A stretch of 64,000 nt of DNA from Chitinophagaceae bacterium (GCA_016786885.1 JAEUVO010000028.1:1-64000), one strand, 5' to 3'; shown: positions 43,370 through 54,279, counted from the stretch's first letter. Notes: generated by a model from the letters alone, not told the origin. Translations and numbers: made by a program.

Positions 43370-46129
43370 CTACCTGATTATCGTCACAGTTCCTTTCAGT
43401 ACCTGGTTTTCATCATCATTCAGATGTATGAGATAAACATACACATCATTGGACTGAACAACGCCCCTGAAAGTTCCATCCCATGGGTTACTGCCGTAGC
43501 TCTTTGTATTATAAATAAGCTGCCCCACCCTGTTGAAAACCGACACCCTTGCTTCAGGGTATAAAGCAAGACCCGGAATCACCCATTTATCATTCCTGCC
43601 ATCATTATTAGGTGTAAATCCGGTGGGTATGTAAAGAGCCGACACGACTGTAATAATTACCTGATCTGTTGCGGCACAACTACTCAGGTTATCAACAGCC
43701 AGTAAAGTATAGTTTGTTGTTTCGTTAGGTGTGGAAACAGGATTTAATACCGAAGCGGAATTGAGGTACTGAGAAGGAGACCAGGTATACACATAATTGC
43801 CGGCAGGAGATATTCCGGCACTCAGCGTAACTGAATTGCCAACCCGTATAACAGTATCTGTTCCGGCATTCACTACCGGCGAGGTATTGATAGTTATTGT
43901 TTGGGTAGCCGGAGCAGAACTGCAACCCGCTGCGTTTGCTGTAATAAGCGTAATTGAATAATTACCGGCCGCATTATACAAATGAGTAAATGAAGGAACA
44001 GCGGTGCTTGTAGTATTTCCCAGGTCCCAGTTCCAGTTGCTTATACCGGTAGCAGCGGATAAAAGTGTAACAGGCTTGCCTGTACAAAACGGTGCTCCGC
44101 CAACAGAAAATGAAGCAACAGGCGTTGCGTTTATTGTTATTGTTTTTGTAGTATCGCCAATACAGCCATTGTCAGCATAAATGCGGTAACGAACTGTTTG
44201 GTTGCCTGCTGCTGCAAACAGTTTTGTTGTATTGATGGTGTTAGCAGTGCTGTTATCATCAAAGAACCAGTTGTAATTAATGATGCTAAAACTTCCTGTA
44301 ACAGAAGTACCGGTAAACAGAACATTATCTGCCTGGCAGGCAGGGTCAGTAAAAGTAAAATCAGCTTTTGGTCCTGTCTTCACCACTACTTTAATAGTGG
44401 TAGTTTCTGTTTGATTGCAGGCATCAATATCAGGAGCTGTATAGGTAACCGGTATGTAATATGTACCAGTTGCAGCAAAAGTGAAGTCCTGTTGCAGGGT
44501 ATAAGTATAATATTTTCTTCCATTGATGAAAGAAGAATCAACGGGTGCCGGGTTGGTAATGATTGAATCAGTACCGGGATTTAAACCAGTTGCCTGGCTC
44601 AGTTTCCAATGAACAGAAATGGCCCGGTAGGCCAGTTGTATACTTATACGAAATGGAGTTTTGGGACAGGTGAAGGTATCTGTTTGATTTGTGCTGTTCA
44701 TCGTATTACGGATACTGCCATAAGCATTCAGGTTGTTGACAAAAGTGCCCATGTTATAACCATAACTTTCAAATATGCCCACTCCGTAAACTGAAGCAAT
44801 AAAAGTGGAATCACTGCTTACGCTGTGTTGTGCTGCAGCGCCAAAAAACCGCCTGACCACAACTGCATAGTTATTATTAGCCGGATGAGTTATGTATTCT
44901 GCTGGTGTAACGGGTGTTCCGTCGATTCGTAAAGAAGCTAATCCTGTTTGCTGAATGATCACATTGATGAAGTTCATATCAATGGCCTGGTTGCGGGTGC
45001 TGTAGAATACGGCGCTTTTCACACCTTGTTCTATCGGACTCAGGTAGATCATTTCGGGATCGCCATAAGGATTGGGGGTCGTACTGGTACACTCATTGGT
45101 GGAGACAGTATACTGTGCTACCAGTACCGGCCGATCTGCTTCTATATAGTCGCCGGCAGTGCTTGTGAATTCATAATAGAAATTATTGATCAGCCCCGTT
45201 AGTGGTACACCGTTTCTTCTGACAACGGTGGCCGGATCTCTCACAGCTACCCGGTAATAATTTAAAAAAGGATCACTGATGTTTATTACAGGATTATTAA
45301 AAGTGCGGTAGGTCAGGTAGCGGGTACCCCATGCATTGGCGGGAAAGATCTGTTGCTGCATCACCTCTCCTCCGTTTCCATTGCAAATAACGATACGGCT
45401 GCTGCCGGAAAAAACAGCTACCGGGTGGCAATTGCCATCAGCACCTGCTACAGAAACAATTTTACTGCCGGTCATATCCTTTCCGGTGTAAGTCCCGGTT
45501 CTCTTTCCGAATACATTATAGATCTCACCTTTGTTCAGGTTAACAGTATAAGTTTGATTGGGCAACCATCCTCCTTCAGTAGAATCAGAAGGAGTGATAA
45601 GCACCCTCGTATTATTTTCAGACGCTACAACATAAAACCAGGAATAACTTTCGGGACTGTTTGATACCTGTGTAAAATTGAGTGAGTAATAGGTATAACC
45701 ATAAGTTTCTACCGGCATCAGCATAGTGGCAGCAGACGAAACAAGATTGTATTGGTGTGAATAAACAACGATCGGCACATCACTTACTATATGAATGCCT
45801 TTGGTAAATAAACCTTCCCCGGTAAGTCTTGCATCCTCTGGGCCAGTCTTGGGAATAATAATTGAAAAATCAACTGTATTAGCGGGAATATTTACTGTTT
45901 GGCTCCAGCCGGTTCCGTTTATTGAAACGGTTACCGAAGCCGCTTGCTCAGCACTCAGGTATAATACATGTGCCTGGCTGTTGGGCGGAGAAGCCTGGGT
46001 AAATAAAACGTTATGACCATACCCCAGCCAGAACTCTTTTCCTTTGTTTGATTTATCCTGTGCAGAAAGCTGAACGCAAAAACACATTGCCCAGCTTAAC
46101 AAAAAATAGTATCGGTTTGAAAAGGGCAT
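43370..46129 (-). CDS. IgGFc-binding/PKD protein with T9SS type B sorting domain (919 aa)
   Basis: A signal peptide (FLLSWAMCFCVQLSAQ) is followed by DKSNKGKEFWLGYGHN and an IgGFc-binding-like region (to about 470). Then come two PKD-like domains (PKADFTF..DDNSTAN..NGCIGDTTKTI and PVASFSV..NWNWDLG) and a gliding-motility type C-terminal domain (PTGFTPNNDGRNDKWVIPG..VLKGTVTIIR), the T9SS type B signal. It is secreted through type IX machinery and probably attached to the surface. Its upstream neighbour is a longer paralog. Confidence 0.88.
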   Translation of the reverse strand: MPFSNRYYFLLSWAMCFCVQLSAQDKSNKGKEFWLGYGHNVLFTQASPPNSQAHVLYLSAEQAASVTVSINGTGWSQTVNIPANTVDFSIIIPKTGPEDARLTGEGLFTKGIHIVSDVPIVVYSHQYNLVSSAATMLMPVETYGYTYYSLNFTQVSNSPESYSWFYVVASENNTRVLITPSDSTEGGWLPNQTYTVNLNKGEIYNVFGKRTGTYTGKDMTGSKIVSVAGADGNCHPVAVFSGSSRIVICNGNGGEVMQQQIFPANAWGTRYLTYRTFNNPVINISDPFLNYYRVAVRDPATVVRRNGVPLTGLINNFYYEFTSTAGDYIEADRPVLVAQYTVSTNECTSTTPNPYGDPEMIYLSPIEQGVKSAVFYSTRNQAIDMNFINVIIQQTGLASLRIDGTPVTPAEYITHPANNNYAVVVRRFFGAAAQHSVSSDSTFIASVYGVGIFESYGYNMGTFVNNLNAYGSIRNTMNSTNQTDTFTCPKTPFRISIQLAYRAISVHWKLSQATGLNPGTDSIITNPAPVDSSFINGRKYYTYTLQQDFTFAATGTYYIPVTYTAPDIDACNQTETTTIKVVVKTGPKADFTFTDPACQADNVLFTGTSVTGSFSIINYNWFFDDNSTANTINTTKLFAAAGNQTVRYRIYADNGCIGDTTKTITINATPVASFSVGGAPFCTGKPVTLLSAATGISNWNWDLGNTTSTAVPSFTHLYNAAGNYSITLITANAAGCSSAPATQTITINTSPVVNAGTDTVIRVGNSVTLSAGISPAGNYVYTWSPSQYLNSASVLNPVSTPNETTNYTLLAVDNLSSCAATDQVIITVVSALYIPTGFTPNNDGRNDKWVIPGLALYPEARVSVFNRVGQLIYNTKSYGSNPWDGTFRGVVQSNDVYVYLIHLNDDENQVLKGTVTIIR

Positions 46130-46161
46130 TCGTTAAATGATCTGGTAACAGCAGTTAATGA

Positions 46162-49100
46162 TTACCGGATGATCGTTACGGTTCCTTTGAAGATTTGTTT
46201 TCTTTCGTCATTCAGTTGTACCAGGTAAACATATACTTCGTTTGGCTGAACAACGCCTTTGTATGTACCGTTCCAGGGATTACTGGTGTATCCTTTTGTA
46301 TCATAGATAAGCTGACCGGCCCTGTTGAACACAGACACCCTTGCTTCAGGATATAATGCAAGCCCGGGAATTACCCATTTATCATTTTTACCATCTCCAT
46401 TTGGAGTAAAGGCATTGGGAATAAAAATATCTGATACAGGAGTTACCACTACCTGGTCTGTGGCCATACAATTATTCAACTTATCGATTGCCTGTATTGT
46501 ATAGGTAATTAAATTATCAGGGGTAGATACAGGGTTCAGTATGTTTGTGGCATTCAGGTATTGGGAAGGTGTCCACAGGAAATTATAATTAGCCGGGTTA
46601 TTGATAGTCGCATCTAATGTAGTGGAAGTACCCAGCCGGATAAACTTATCAGGCCCTGCATTAATCGCAGGAGTTGGATTAATTGTTATTGTTTGCGTGG
46701 CGGGTAACGATCCGCATCCTGCAGCAGTACTTACCACCAGGCTGATAGTATAAGTATTGGCCGTATTGTACGAATGAGTAAAAGGCGGTACAGCAGTGCT
46801 GTTGCCATTACCCAGGTTCCAGGTCCAGTTACTTACCCCCGTTACCGTTGAGGAGAGTGTAATGGGTTTTCTTTCACAAAGCGTATCGCCGGTAATAACA
46901 AAAGAAGCTACAGGATTTACATTAATTAAAGGGATTGTAGTAAAAGCGGTATCGCTGCTGCAACCGGCGCTATAACTTACCCAATGCTTTACGGTGATAT
47001 TTGCAAGAGAGGCGACATAAGCATGAGAGGCGGTATTGGCAGTAGCAGAATTAAAAGTTTGTCCGTCGCCAAAGTTCCAATGCCAGGCGGGAGGATTAGC
47101 ACCGCCTGTGGGTACTGAAGAAGAAAATGTCAGCAAACTATCAATACATGGTTTTCCATTATAAGTAAAAGTGGCGGCAGGCTTACTGCTTACATTCACC
47201 GTAAGCCTGAAGGTATCGCTGCTGCAACCATTGATCGCTGAAACGATCAGCGTCACAGGGTAATTTCCAGCAGCGGTATAAGTATGATAAAACGGGTTGT
47301 TAGTAGTAAGTGTACTGCTGTTACCATCGCCGAAATTCCATTGCCAGCTGGTGATGGCGCCGGCCGTGGAGGTGGAGGCATCAACAAAACGTACTGAATC
47401 GCCGAGACAAACATTACCTCCTGTACTAAATGTTGCCAATGGTTTTGGCAATACGGTTACCGGCATAAAAGCAGTATCGCTTTTACAACCGCTGGCCGCA
47501 ACGGTAATGAGTGATATAGTATAATTGCCCGGTGTGGTGTATTGATGATAGAAAGGAGCACTTGTTGTTCTGGTGCTGGTGTTGCCATCCCCAAAATTCC
47601 ATTGCCAGCTGGCGATAGTACCGACTGGTATAGCAGAAGCATCTACTATTCTTATAGAGTCACGTTGACAAACAGATGCATTCACGGTGAAAGCAGCAAC
47701 GGGGCTGTCAAGAATGGTAACAGTTTTAGTAGTATCACCCACACAACCGTTGTCGGCAATCACCCTGTAACGGACATTTTGATTACCCGCTGCAGCAAAT
47801 AATTTTACTGTATTAATGGTATTAGCGGTTGTATTATCATCAAATGTCCAGTTGTAATTTACCAGGTTGAATGTGCCGGGAATAGCAGCACCTGTAAAAC
47901 GAATACTATCGAGTAAACAAGCTGGTGCAGGAAATGTGAAATCAGCTTTTGGCCCCGGCTTCACTACCACTTTTACTTGTGCATTTTCTGTCTGGCTGCA
48001 ATTTTCAATGACCGTTGCAGTGTAAGAAACAGGAATATAATAAGTGCCCGGGTTAGCAAATATGAAATCCTGTTGCAGTGTATAGGTATAATAAGTTCTG
48101 CCGTTAATACTCTCTGTTTGTACCGGTACCGGGTTTGCGATTATAGAATCAGCATTCGGGGTGATGCCCGCCACCTGGCTCAGTTTCCAATGGATGGAAG
48201 TAGCCGGGTGCCCGATCTTTACAAATAAACGTACCGGCGATTTGGGACAGGTAAATGTATCGGTGGTGTTAGTTGTATTAAGACTGTTTTTTATTTCACT
48301 GTAGTAATTCAGGTTGTTGATGTTTGTACCGATGTTGTAGCCATAACTTTCAAAAAAGCCAAGGCCATACAATGTGCCGGTAAAAACAGAATCACAGGTA
48401 ACCCTATGTTGTGCAGCAGCGCCGGGTATCCGGGCAACAGCCACAGTGTATCCGGGATGATTAGGATGGACTCTTGTATTGGCAGGTAGGAACGGGTTGC
48501 CGTCTAACAATAAAGAACCTAAACCAGCGGTAGGCACTATAATGTTCAGGTAATTATAATCAATATTCCTGTTGCGGGTAGCATAAAACAACACATCTTT
48601 TTTCCCCTGTTCCATCGGGCTTAGATAGAACATTTCCGGATCACCATAAGCAAAACTGCTTGCCAGGTAACAACGGTTTCCCCCTGGAGTATACTGTGCT
48701 ACGAGGATAGGTTTATCAGCTTCTATAAAATCACCTCCGGTGCTATCTAATATTTCGTAATAGAAATTGTTAACCAATCCCGTCAATACCGTACCATTTC
48801 TTCTTACTATTGTTGCAGGATCGGCTACGGAAATGCGGTAGAAATTTTTGAAAGGATCATTTATATCTGTATTCGTGTTATTCAGTGTATGATAAGTGAG
48901 GTAGCGGGTACCCCATGCCTGTAAAGGAAAAACCTGTTGTTGCATTGTTTCTCCCCCATCGTTTTTACACAACCTGATTCCGCTGCTACCGGAGAATAGA
49001 GCTACAGGATGACAGTTGCCATCATTACCCGGTATAGAAACAACCTTACTTCCTGTCATGTCTTTGCTGGCGGCCCAGGTCTGGTTGCTAGTCCCCAACT

Positions 49101-49776
49101 TACCCATTACATTGTATATCTCTCCTTTATTCAGATTCACCGTATAAGTTTGATTAGGCAACCATCCGTTTCGGGTGCTGTCTGAAGGGGTAATTTCTAA
49201 TCTTGTATTATCTTCTGAAGCAACCACATAAAACCACGAATACCAATCAGGTCCATTTTGGGTAGTTGTAATTGGGGGATTCGGAGGACTTGAACCAGAC
49301 TGGGACTGCGAATAATTTAATGAGTAATATTTGTAGCCGTAAGTTTCTACCGGCATCAGCATGGTCGCAGCTGAGATCATTCCATTGTAGGTGTGAGCAT
49401 AAACAACAATAGGCGTATCGCTTACTATATGAACGGCTTTATTGTGCAGACCCTCGTTAAAGATGCGGGCATCATCAGCCCCGGTTTTGGGTATCAATAT
49501 GCTTGCATTAACTGTATTGGCAGGGATACTAACAGTTTGGCTCCAGCCAGTATTTGATACCGAAACGGTAACATTTGCAGGAGCATCAGCACTCAGATAA
49601 AGAACCAGCTCCTGCGAATTGAGGGGGGGCTCAGAAGTAAAATTCCAGCAAAATCCATATCCTAACCAAAATTCTTTACCTCGATTAGATTTGTCCTGCG
49701 CACCAGCCACCATACCCGCAAGGAGTAAAATCAGCAGCCATGTATGTTTCAGTGGTTTTTGCATCATTTTTCCCAT
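46162..49776 (-). CDS. IgGFc-binding/PKD protein with T9SS type B sorting domain, long paralog
   Basis: About 1204 residues, a tandem paralog of the 919-residue protein 32 bp downstream. Same plan: signal peptide, DKSNRGKEFWLGYGF, IgGFc-binding-like region, then PKD domains and a NAFTPNGDGKNDKWVIPG..KGTVTIIR type B sorting end. It has five PKD domains against two in the paralog; the three extra ones include WQWNFGDGNTST, WQWNFGDGNSST and WHWNFGDGQTFN. ATG at 49776 is preferred (MGKMMQKPLKHTW); upstream codons look non-coding. Confidence 0.88.
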   Translation of the reverse strand: MGKMMQKPLKHTWLLILLLAGMVAGAQDKSNRGKEFWLGYGFCWNFTSEPPLNSQELVLYLSADAPANVTVSVSNTGWSQTVSIPANTVNASILIPKTGADDARIFNEGLHNKAVHIVSDTPIVVYAHTYNGMISAATMLMPVETYGYKYYSLNYSQSQSGSSPPNPPITTTQNGPDWYSWFYVVASEDNTRLEITPSDSTRNGWLPNQTYTVNLNKGEIYNVMGKLGTSNQTWAASKDMTGSKVVSIPGNDGNCHPVALFSGSSGIRLCKNDGGETMQQQVFPLQAWGTRYLTYHTLNNTNTDINDPFKNFYRISVADPATIVRRNGTVLTGLVNNFYYEILDSTGGDFIEADKPILVAQYTPGGNRCYLASSFAYGDPEMFYLSPMEQGKKDVLFYATRNRNIDYNYLNIIVPTAGLGSLLLDGNPFLPANTRVHPNHPGYTVAVARIPGAAAQHRVTCDSVFTGTLYGLGFFESYGYNIGTNINNLNYYSEIKNSLNTTNTTDTFTCPKSPVRLFVKIGHPATSIHWKLSQVAGITPNADSIIANPVPVQTESINGRTYYTYTLQQDFIFANPGTYYIPVSYTATVIENCSQTENAQVKVVVKPGPKADFTFPAPACLLDSIRFTGAAIPGTFNLVNYNWTFDDNTTANTINTVKLFAAAGNQNVRYRVIADNGCVGDTTKTVTILDSPVAAFTVNASVCQRDSIRIVDASAIPVGTIASWQWNFGDGNTSTRTTSAPFYHQYTTPGNYTISLITVAASGCKSDTAFMPVTVLPKPLATFSTGGNVCLGDSVRFVDASTSTAGAITSWQWNFGDGNSSTLTTNNPFYHTYTAAGNYPVTLIVSAINGCSSDTFRLTVNVSSKPAATFTYNGKPCIDSLLTFSSSVPTGGANPPAWHWNFGDGQTFNSATANTASHAYVASLANITVKHWVSYSAGCSSDTAFTTIPLINVNPVASFVITGDTLCERKPITLSSTVTGVSNWTWNLGNGNSTAVPPFTHSYNTANTYTISLVVSTAAGCGSLPATQTITINPTPAINAGPDKFIRLGTSTTLDATINNPANYNFLWTPSQYLNATNILNPVSTPDNLITYTIQAIDKLNNCMATDQVVVTPVSDIFIPNAFTPNGDGKNDKWVIPGLALYPEARVSVFNRAGQLIYDTKGYTSNPWNGTYKGVVQPNEVYVYLVQLNDERKQIFKGTVTIIR

Positions 49777-49893
49777 GTCAATATTGAGACAATTATCGAT
49801 CGAAAACAGTAGAATTAATTCTACAACCACTGATCCGGACTTGGGGTAACCTTGCTGCTCATTTCAATTCCACTATTTAAAAAATTAACCAAA

Positions 49894-52800
49894 ATGAAGA
49901 AGAGCTGCTACAGGAATAAGCTGAATTATCTGCTGGTAATTTTGTTTTCCCTTTCTTCCTTGCTGGCCATGGGTCAGAGTAACTACAACACCACCAACTG
50001 GAGGTTTAGTAACCCAAGACAATTCGGGTTTACTCCTTTTGACGTCGATTTTCTTGATAACAGTATTGCCCTTGCTGTAGGTTCTGATGGCGGAATAGCC
50101 AGAACTACAGATGGCGGCAGCAACTGGACCTATGGGCCTTTTACTTTTGTAAACGCTGCAGGACTTTGGCAAAAACCTTCTTTTACAGATGTTCATTTCG
50201 TTTCTGCTACTACGGCCTATGCAGTAGGTTCCCTGGGCGCCATGGCCAAGACGGTTGATGGCGGATCAACATGGACCCATGTGAGAACACCCTTGTACAA
50301 TAATGCCAGAAATATCAACACGGTTTGGTTTATCAATGAAAATACGGGGTATATCGGTGGCCAGTGGAACACATTAGATTCTATTCCCAAATTATATTTC
50401 ACCAATAATGGCGGTGCTACCTGGGATTCTTTAGCCGCACCGGCATCCAACGGTACAACCAAGGCCGGGTTCATTAACAATGCCACTTATCCATCAATCG
50501 ATCTTCCTATTACGGCAAAAGCCAAAGAGATCTACCGGATACAATTTGTCAATAATAACATCGCTTATATATGCGGTGGCGGCGCTTCCACTTTTCCGGG
50601 ATTGGGTATACCTAATATCACCAGTACCACTACCTGTGCTTTTACCGGGCAACAAACAACAGGATCACATAATGCCAGCCTTTTGTGGAAGTTTGATAAT
50701 GGAACGCTAACCGACTATTCTATCAGTAAAGAAAGGTTGGGTTATACCGGCTATCCAGCTACCTTAAACTGTACTTCAAAATTTGGAACTGTATCACAAA
50801 CTGTCCAGCAGTTCAGGGCCCTGAATATTATTAATGACTCGTTGATTGTGATGATGTCATTTAATAATAATGTGGTGGTAAGTGTTCGTACCGGGAAAAA
50901 TGACAGCACACAAAATATTAACCGCCCCGGTGTATATGAAAAAGGAAAATATGAAGTATTGAATACCGGTAATTCAGGTGCCCCTCCCGGCTACCCGGCC
51001 ATACCAATTGTGCAGGTATTAACTGCTTCTAACCCTTATCACATGAAAAGGGCGGCAGATGGAAAATTATATGCTACCGGAAACTTTGGTCGTTTCTGGA
51101 CTTCTGTTGATACCGGAAGAAACTGGGTACAGGTAAGCAGTTTGCCACAGGGTCAGAATTATAGTGCATTTGGTACATGGGCGCTGGACATTGCTCCCAA
51201 TGGTAAATTCCTGGCAATGGGTACTAATGGTGTGGTGGCAGATTCAACAACAGGCTCAATCTGGCAAACTAATTACAAACTGCAGGTAGCCGGTGCGTAT
51301 GGTAAGATTGAATTTGCGGATTGTAATAATGGCATGGCTTCAGGCGGCTCCTCCATTGCTGTAACAAACGATGGCGGCACTACCTGGTTTGACCGTACAA
51401 GATCTGACTTTACCTCACTAAATATTTCTATCAACTCTCATGCATATGTACCGAATAACCCGGCAAAAGCTTATTTAGCTACCAGCGTAGGAACGATCTA
51501 TAAATCGGATGATATGAATGCTGTTCCGCCAACAAACCCAACTTTAGACCCCGTTTTTGCAAATACTAATGAACAAATGTGGGATGTGGCAACTGCAGGA
51601 AATGATAGTGTGTGGGTAGTAGGATACAGTGGGTTCTCTGTACCGGCAGCATCAAGATCACCCAAAGTTTTCAGATCAACCAATGGCGGTGCTACATGGA
51701 CAACCTTTAATGGTTTTCATACCGGGTCTAATTTTCAAAACTTACGATTCATTGAATTTCCCACCCGCCTGACAGGTTATGTGGCAGGCACAAGGGATAC
51801 AGTATGGAAAACAACAGATGGTGGTGTTACCTGGAATAAACTTCCGTTACCAACACCGGGAGTAACGCCGCAGATCACTTATACGGATATGTTTGCCCTG
51901 AATGAGAATGTGGTATTCTTAACAGGTAACGGTTTTCCCAGAAAAGTAGTTTTCAGAACAACAGATGGCGGCGCCACCTGGCAGGAGATTACTAATAACA
52001 TTACATCATTCGGAGGAGGAAACCTGAATGCAGTGCTATTCCACGATATCAATAATGGGTATGTAATTTCTCCGGGCGGCGTATTGTTTAAAACAACCAA
52101 CGGCGGTGCATCATGGACGATTGATATTGCTCCTACCAGCAGCTTGTTCAATACACTGGCTTTTTCTCCGAAAACAGTACCTCCTGCTATTACATTTGAA
52201 AACAGGAAAGTATTTGTATCAGGATTTACGTTACCTAACGTAGCAGGACATATCATGGAATATGGCAATCCTGCCAATGTAAATGTGAATACTACTGAAG
52301 CGGTAACGAACGCTTCCTGTACGAACCCAACCGGGGGAAGCATCACCGTGAACACAACCGGTGGTATTGCTCCATATACATATAGCCTCAATGGCGGTGC
52401 TTTCCAGTCCTCTAACTCCTTTACCGGGTTGACACAGGGACCAAAGACCATTGTTGTAAAAGATGCTTTCTGTGGTATTATCACCAAAACGATCAATATC
52501 GGCTTCAGCGATAACCTGGTACTTACTACGAATAATGATACATTGGTTTGTGCCGGAGCACCAGTACAAATGCTGGCCAGCACCAATGGCACAGGTGCTG
52601 CTTATGCATGGTCACCTGCAGGAGGTTTATCTGCTACCAATATCAGCAATCCTGTTGCAACAATAAATTCAAGTGCTGCCTACACGGTTACTGCTACATT
52701 GAATGGTTGTGTAAAAAATAAAACAGTAAACATTGGTATCAAACCAAACCCGGTTATCAATGCCGGGCCGGATAAAACAATTGTAGACGGCGATGAAGTG

Positions 52801-53265
52801 GTGCTGGAAGGAAATGGTACAGCCACCCCTGCTTCTATTGCATGGACACCGAACAATACTTTAACCGGAGCGAATACCTATACACCGGTAGCCAGGCCGA
52901 ATATTACCACCACTTACACACTTACTGTAAGGGATAATAATAATTGTACTTCGACAGACAATATGGTGGTGAACGTAATTCCTTACTGCCTGAAAGTAAT
53001 GAACGCCTTTACGCCGAACGGTGACGGACAAAACGATGTTTGGATCGTTACCAACAATGGCGGTTCTTGTACAAGACAAGTGTTTGCTACCGTGTTCAAC
53101 CGCTATGGCAATATCGTATTCAAAGATGATAACTACCAGAATAAATGGGACGGTACTTATAAAGGTAAGCCTGTAGCAGACGGTACGTATTACTATGCGA
53201 TTACCTACCGCCTGATCAATGGTGCATCCATTACCCTGAAAGGTGATGTAACAATTTTGAGATAA
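49894..53265 (+). CDS. YCF48/BNR-repeat secreted protein with SprB repeat and T9SS type B sorting domain
   Basis: About 1123 residues. ATG at 49894 begins the signal peptide (YLLVILFSLSSLLAMGQ). Residues 30-790 carry many YCF48/BNR-like propeller blades (TTDGGSNWTYG, TVDGGSTWTHV, TNNGGATWDSL, TTDGGVTWNKL). One SprB-type repeat follows (NASCTNPTGGSITVNTTGG..PKTIVVKD), then an Ig/PKD-like part and a type B sorting end (NAFTPNGDGQNDVWIV..LKGDVTILR). It is divergent from the IgGFc-binding pair and sits 21 bp upstream of the PorP/SprF gene. Confidence 0.9.
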   Translation: MKKSCYRNKLNYLLVILFSLSSLLAMGQSNYNTTNWRFSNPRQFGFTPFDVDFLDNSIALAVGSDGGIARTTDGGSNWTYGPFTFVNAAGLWQKPSFTDVHFVSATTAYAVGSLGAMAKTVDGGSTWTHVRTPLYNNARNINTVWFINENTGYIGGQWNTLDSIPKLYFTNNGGATWDSLAAPASNGTTKAGFINNATYPSIDLPITAKAKEIYRIQFVNNNIAYICGGGASTFPGLGIPNITSTTTCAFTGQQTTGSHNASLLWKFDNGTLTDYSISKERLGYTGYPATLNCTSKFGTVSQTVQQFRALNIINDSLIVMMSFNNNVVVSVRTGKNDSTQNINRPGVYEKGKYEVLNTGNSGAPPGYPAIPIVQVLTASNPYHMKRAADGKLYATGNFGRFWTSVDTGRNWVQVSSLPQGQNYSAFGTWALDIAPNGKFLAMGTNGVVADSTTGSIWQTNYKLQVAGAYGKIEFADCNNGMASGGSSIAVTNDGGTTWFDRTRSDFTSLNISINSHAYVPNNPAKAYLATSVGTIYKSDDMNAVPPTNPTLDPVFANTNEQMWDVATAGNDSVWVVGYSGFSVPAASRSPKVFRSTNGGATWTTFNGFHTGSNFQNLRFIEFPTRLTGYVAGTRDTVWKTTDGGVTWNKLPLPTPGVTPQITYTDMFALNENVVFLTGNGFPRKVVFRTTDGGATWQEITNNITSFGGGNLNAVLFHDINNGYVISPGGVLFKTTNGGASWTIDIAPTSSLFNTLAFSPKTVPPAITFENRKVFVSGFTLPNVAGHIMEYGNPANVNVNTTEAVTNASCTNPTGGSITVNTTGGIAPYTYSLNGGAFQSSNSFTGLTQGPKTIVVKDAFCGIITKTINIGFSDNLVLTTNNDTLVCAGAPVQMLASTNGTGAAYAWSPAGGLSATNISNPVATINSSAAYTVTATLNGCVKNKTVNIGIKPNPVINAGPDKTIVDGDEVVLEGNGTATPASIAWTPNNTLTGANTYTPVARPNITTTYTLTVRDNNNCTSTDNMVVNVIPYCLKVMNAFTPNGDGQNDVWIVTNNGGSCTRQVFATVFNRYGNIVFKDDNYQNKWDGTYKGKPVADGTYYYAITYRLINGASITLKGDVTILR

Positions 53266-53286
53266 TTCAAAAAAATTAATACAAAC

Positions 53287-54183
53287 ATGAAACGCATTAT
53301 ATTATTTGCATTAGTTGCCGGAGTTGTTACAACGGTCAATGCACAGCAGCTGCAAACTTCTTCCATGTATGATATGCAGGGAGTGTTGCACAATCCTTCC
53401 ACTGCCGGTGTATACCAGAAGGGAATGGTTGGCGCTACTTACAGAAGCCAATGGAGTGGTATCAGCGGAAGCCCCAAGACGGCTACGTTATTTGGTTCTT
53501 TTGAATTGCCTGAGCAAAAGATCGGTCTCGGCGGCTACCTGTACAATGATAAAACAGGGCCCACTTCCAGGACCGGTATTGCTTTACAGTTTGCCAAACA
53601 TATCCCAATGGCAAACGGCGGTAAATTCTCATTAGGTATTGAAGCAAGAGGTCAGCAGTATTCACTAGACAGGGCTAAACTGTCAGAGACACTGGGTTCT
53701 GATCCGGCACTGGGTACCAGCGATAACCGGTTCAAATTTGATGCAGGCTTTGGTATTTCTTATACTGGTAAGAAACTACAATTAGGCGCTTCCGTATCAC
53801 AACTGGTACAATCAAAACTTGATTTTTATTCGGGCAATCTTTCAACATCAGAAGAGGCCCGTTTGTACCGCCACTATTATTTCCATGGTTCTTATAAATG
53901 GAATGTGGATGATGCTACGTCAATCAGCCCCAGCTTTTTGTTTATCTACCTGCCCAATGCACCACTGGAATTCCAGGGAGGTGTAAGAGTAGAGCATAGC
54001 GAAGTGTTCTGGTGGGGTCTTGCATTGAGAGCCAAGCAAAGTTTTATCCTTTCAGCCGGAGTGAACCTGAACAAGAAATTTACACTGGGCTATTCTTTTG
54101 ACATTTACAAAACACCGATCAGTGTGTTCGATGCCGGATCCAATGCCCACGAGGTGTTGCTCCGCTATAATATTTTTAAATAG
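53287..54183 (+). CDS. PorP/SprF family T9SS outer-membrane protein
   Basis: A 298-residue outer-membrane beta-barrel of the PorP/SprF family with a signal peptide (LFALVAGVVTTVNAQQ). The family start QTSSMYDMQGVLHNPSTAGV and the repeated amphipathic strands (GLGGYLYNDKTGPTS, FDAGFGISYTGKKLQLGASVS, GYSFDIYKTPISVFDAG) are visible. SprF-type proteins are needed for secretion or attachment of a neighbouring type B cargo; here the partner is the protein 21 bp upstream. Confidence 0.92.
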   Translation: MKRIILFALVAGVVTTVNAQQLQTSSMYDMQGVLHNPSTAGVYQKGMVGATYRSQWSGISGSPKTATLFGSFELPEQKIGLGGYLYNDKTGPTSRTGIALQFAKHIPMANGGKFSLGIEARGQQYSLDRAKLSETLGSDPALGTSDNRFKFDAGFGISYTGKKLQLGASVSQLVQSKLDFYSGNLSTSEEARLYRHYYFHGSYKWNVDDATSISPSFLFIYLPNAPLEFQGGVRVEHSEVFWWGLALRAKQSFILSAGVNLNKKFTLGYSFDIYKTPISVFDAGSNAHEVLLRYNIFK

Positions 54184-54279
54184 TTTAAAAGCAGATGGTT
54201 AATGGTTGGCGGCGGTCTTGTCCAGGACTGCCGCTTTTTTATTTTAATACAAGTACTTTTACAAACTATTGATCAGAAA

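Noticed and set aside
47297..47802. A direct-repeat array in the long IgGFc-binding gene, considered as CRISPR-like
   Set aside because: The repeats are codons of PKD domains with about 250-bp period and no spacers. It is protein-level repetition.
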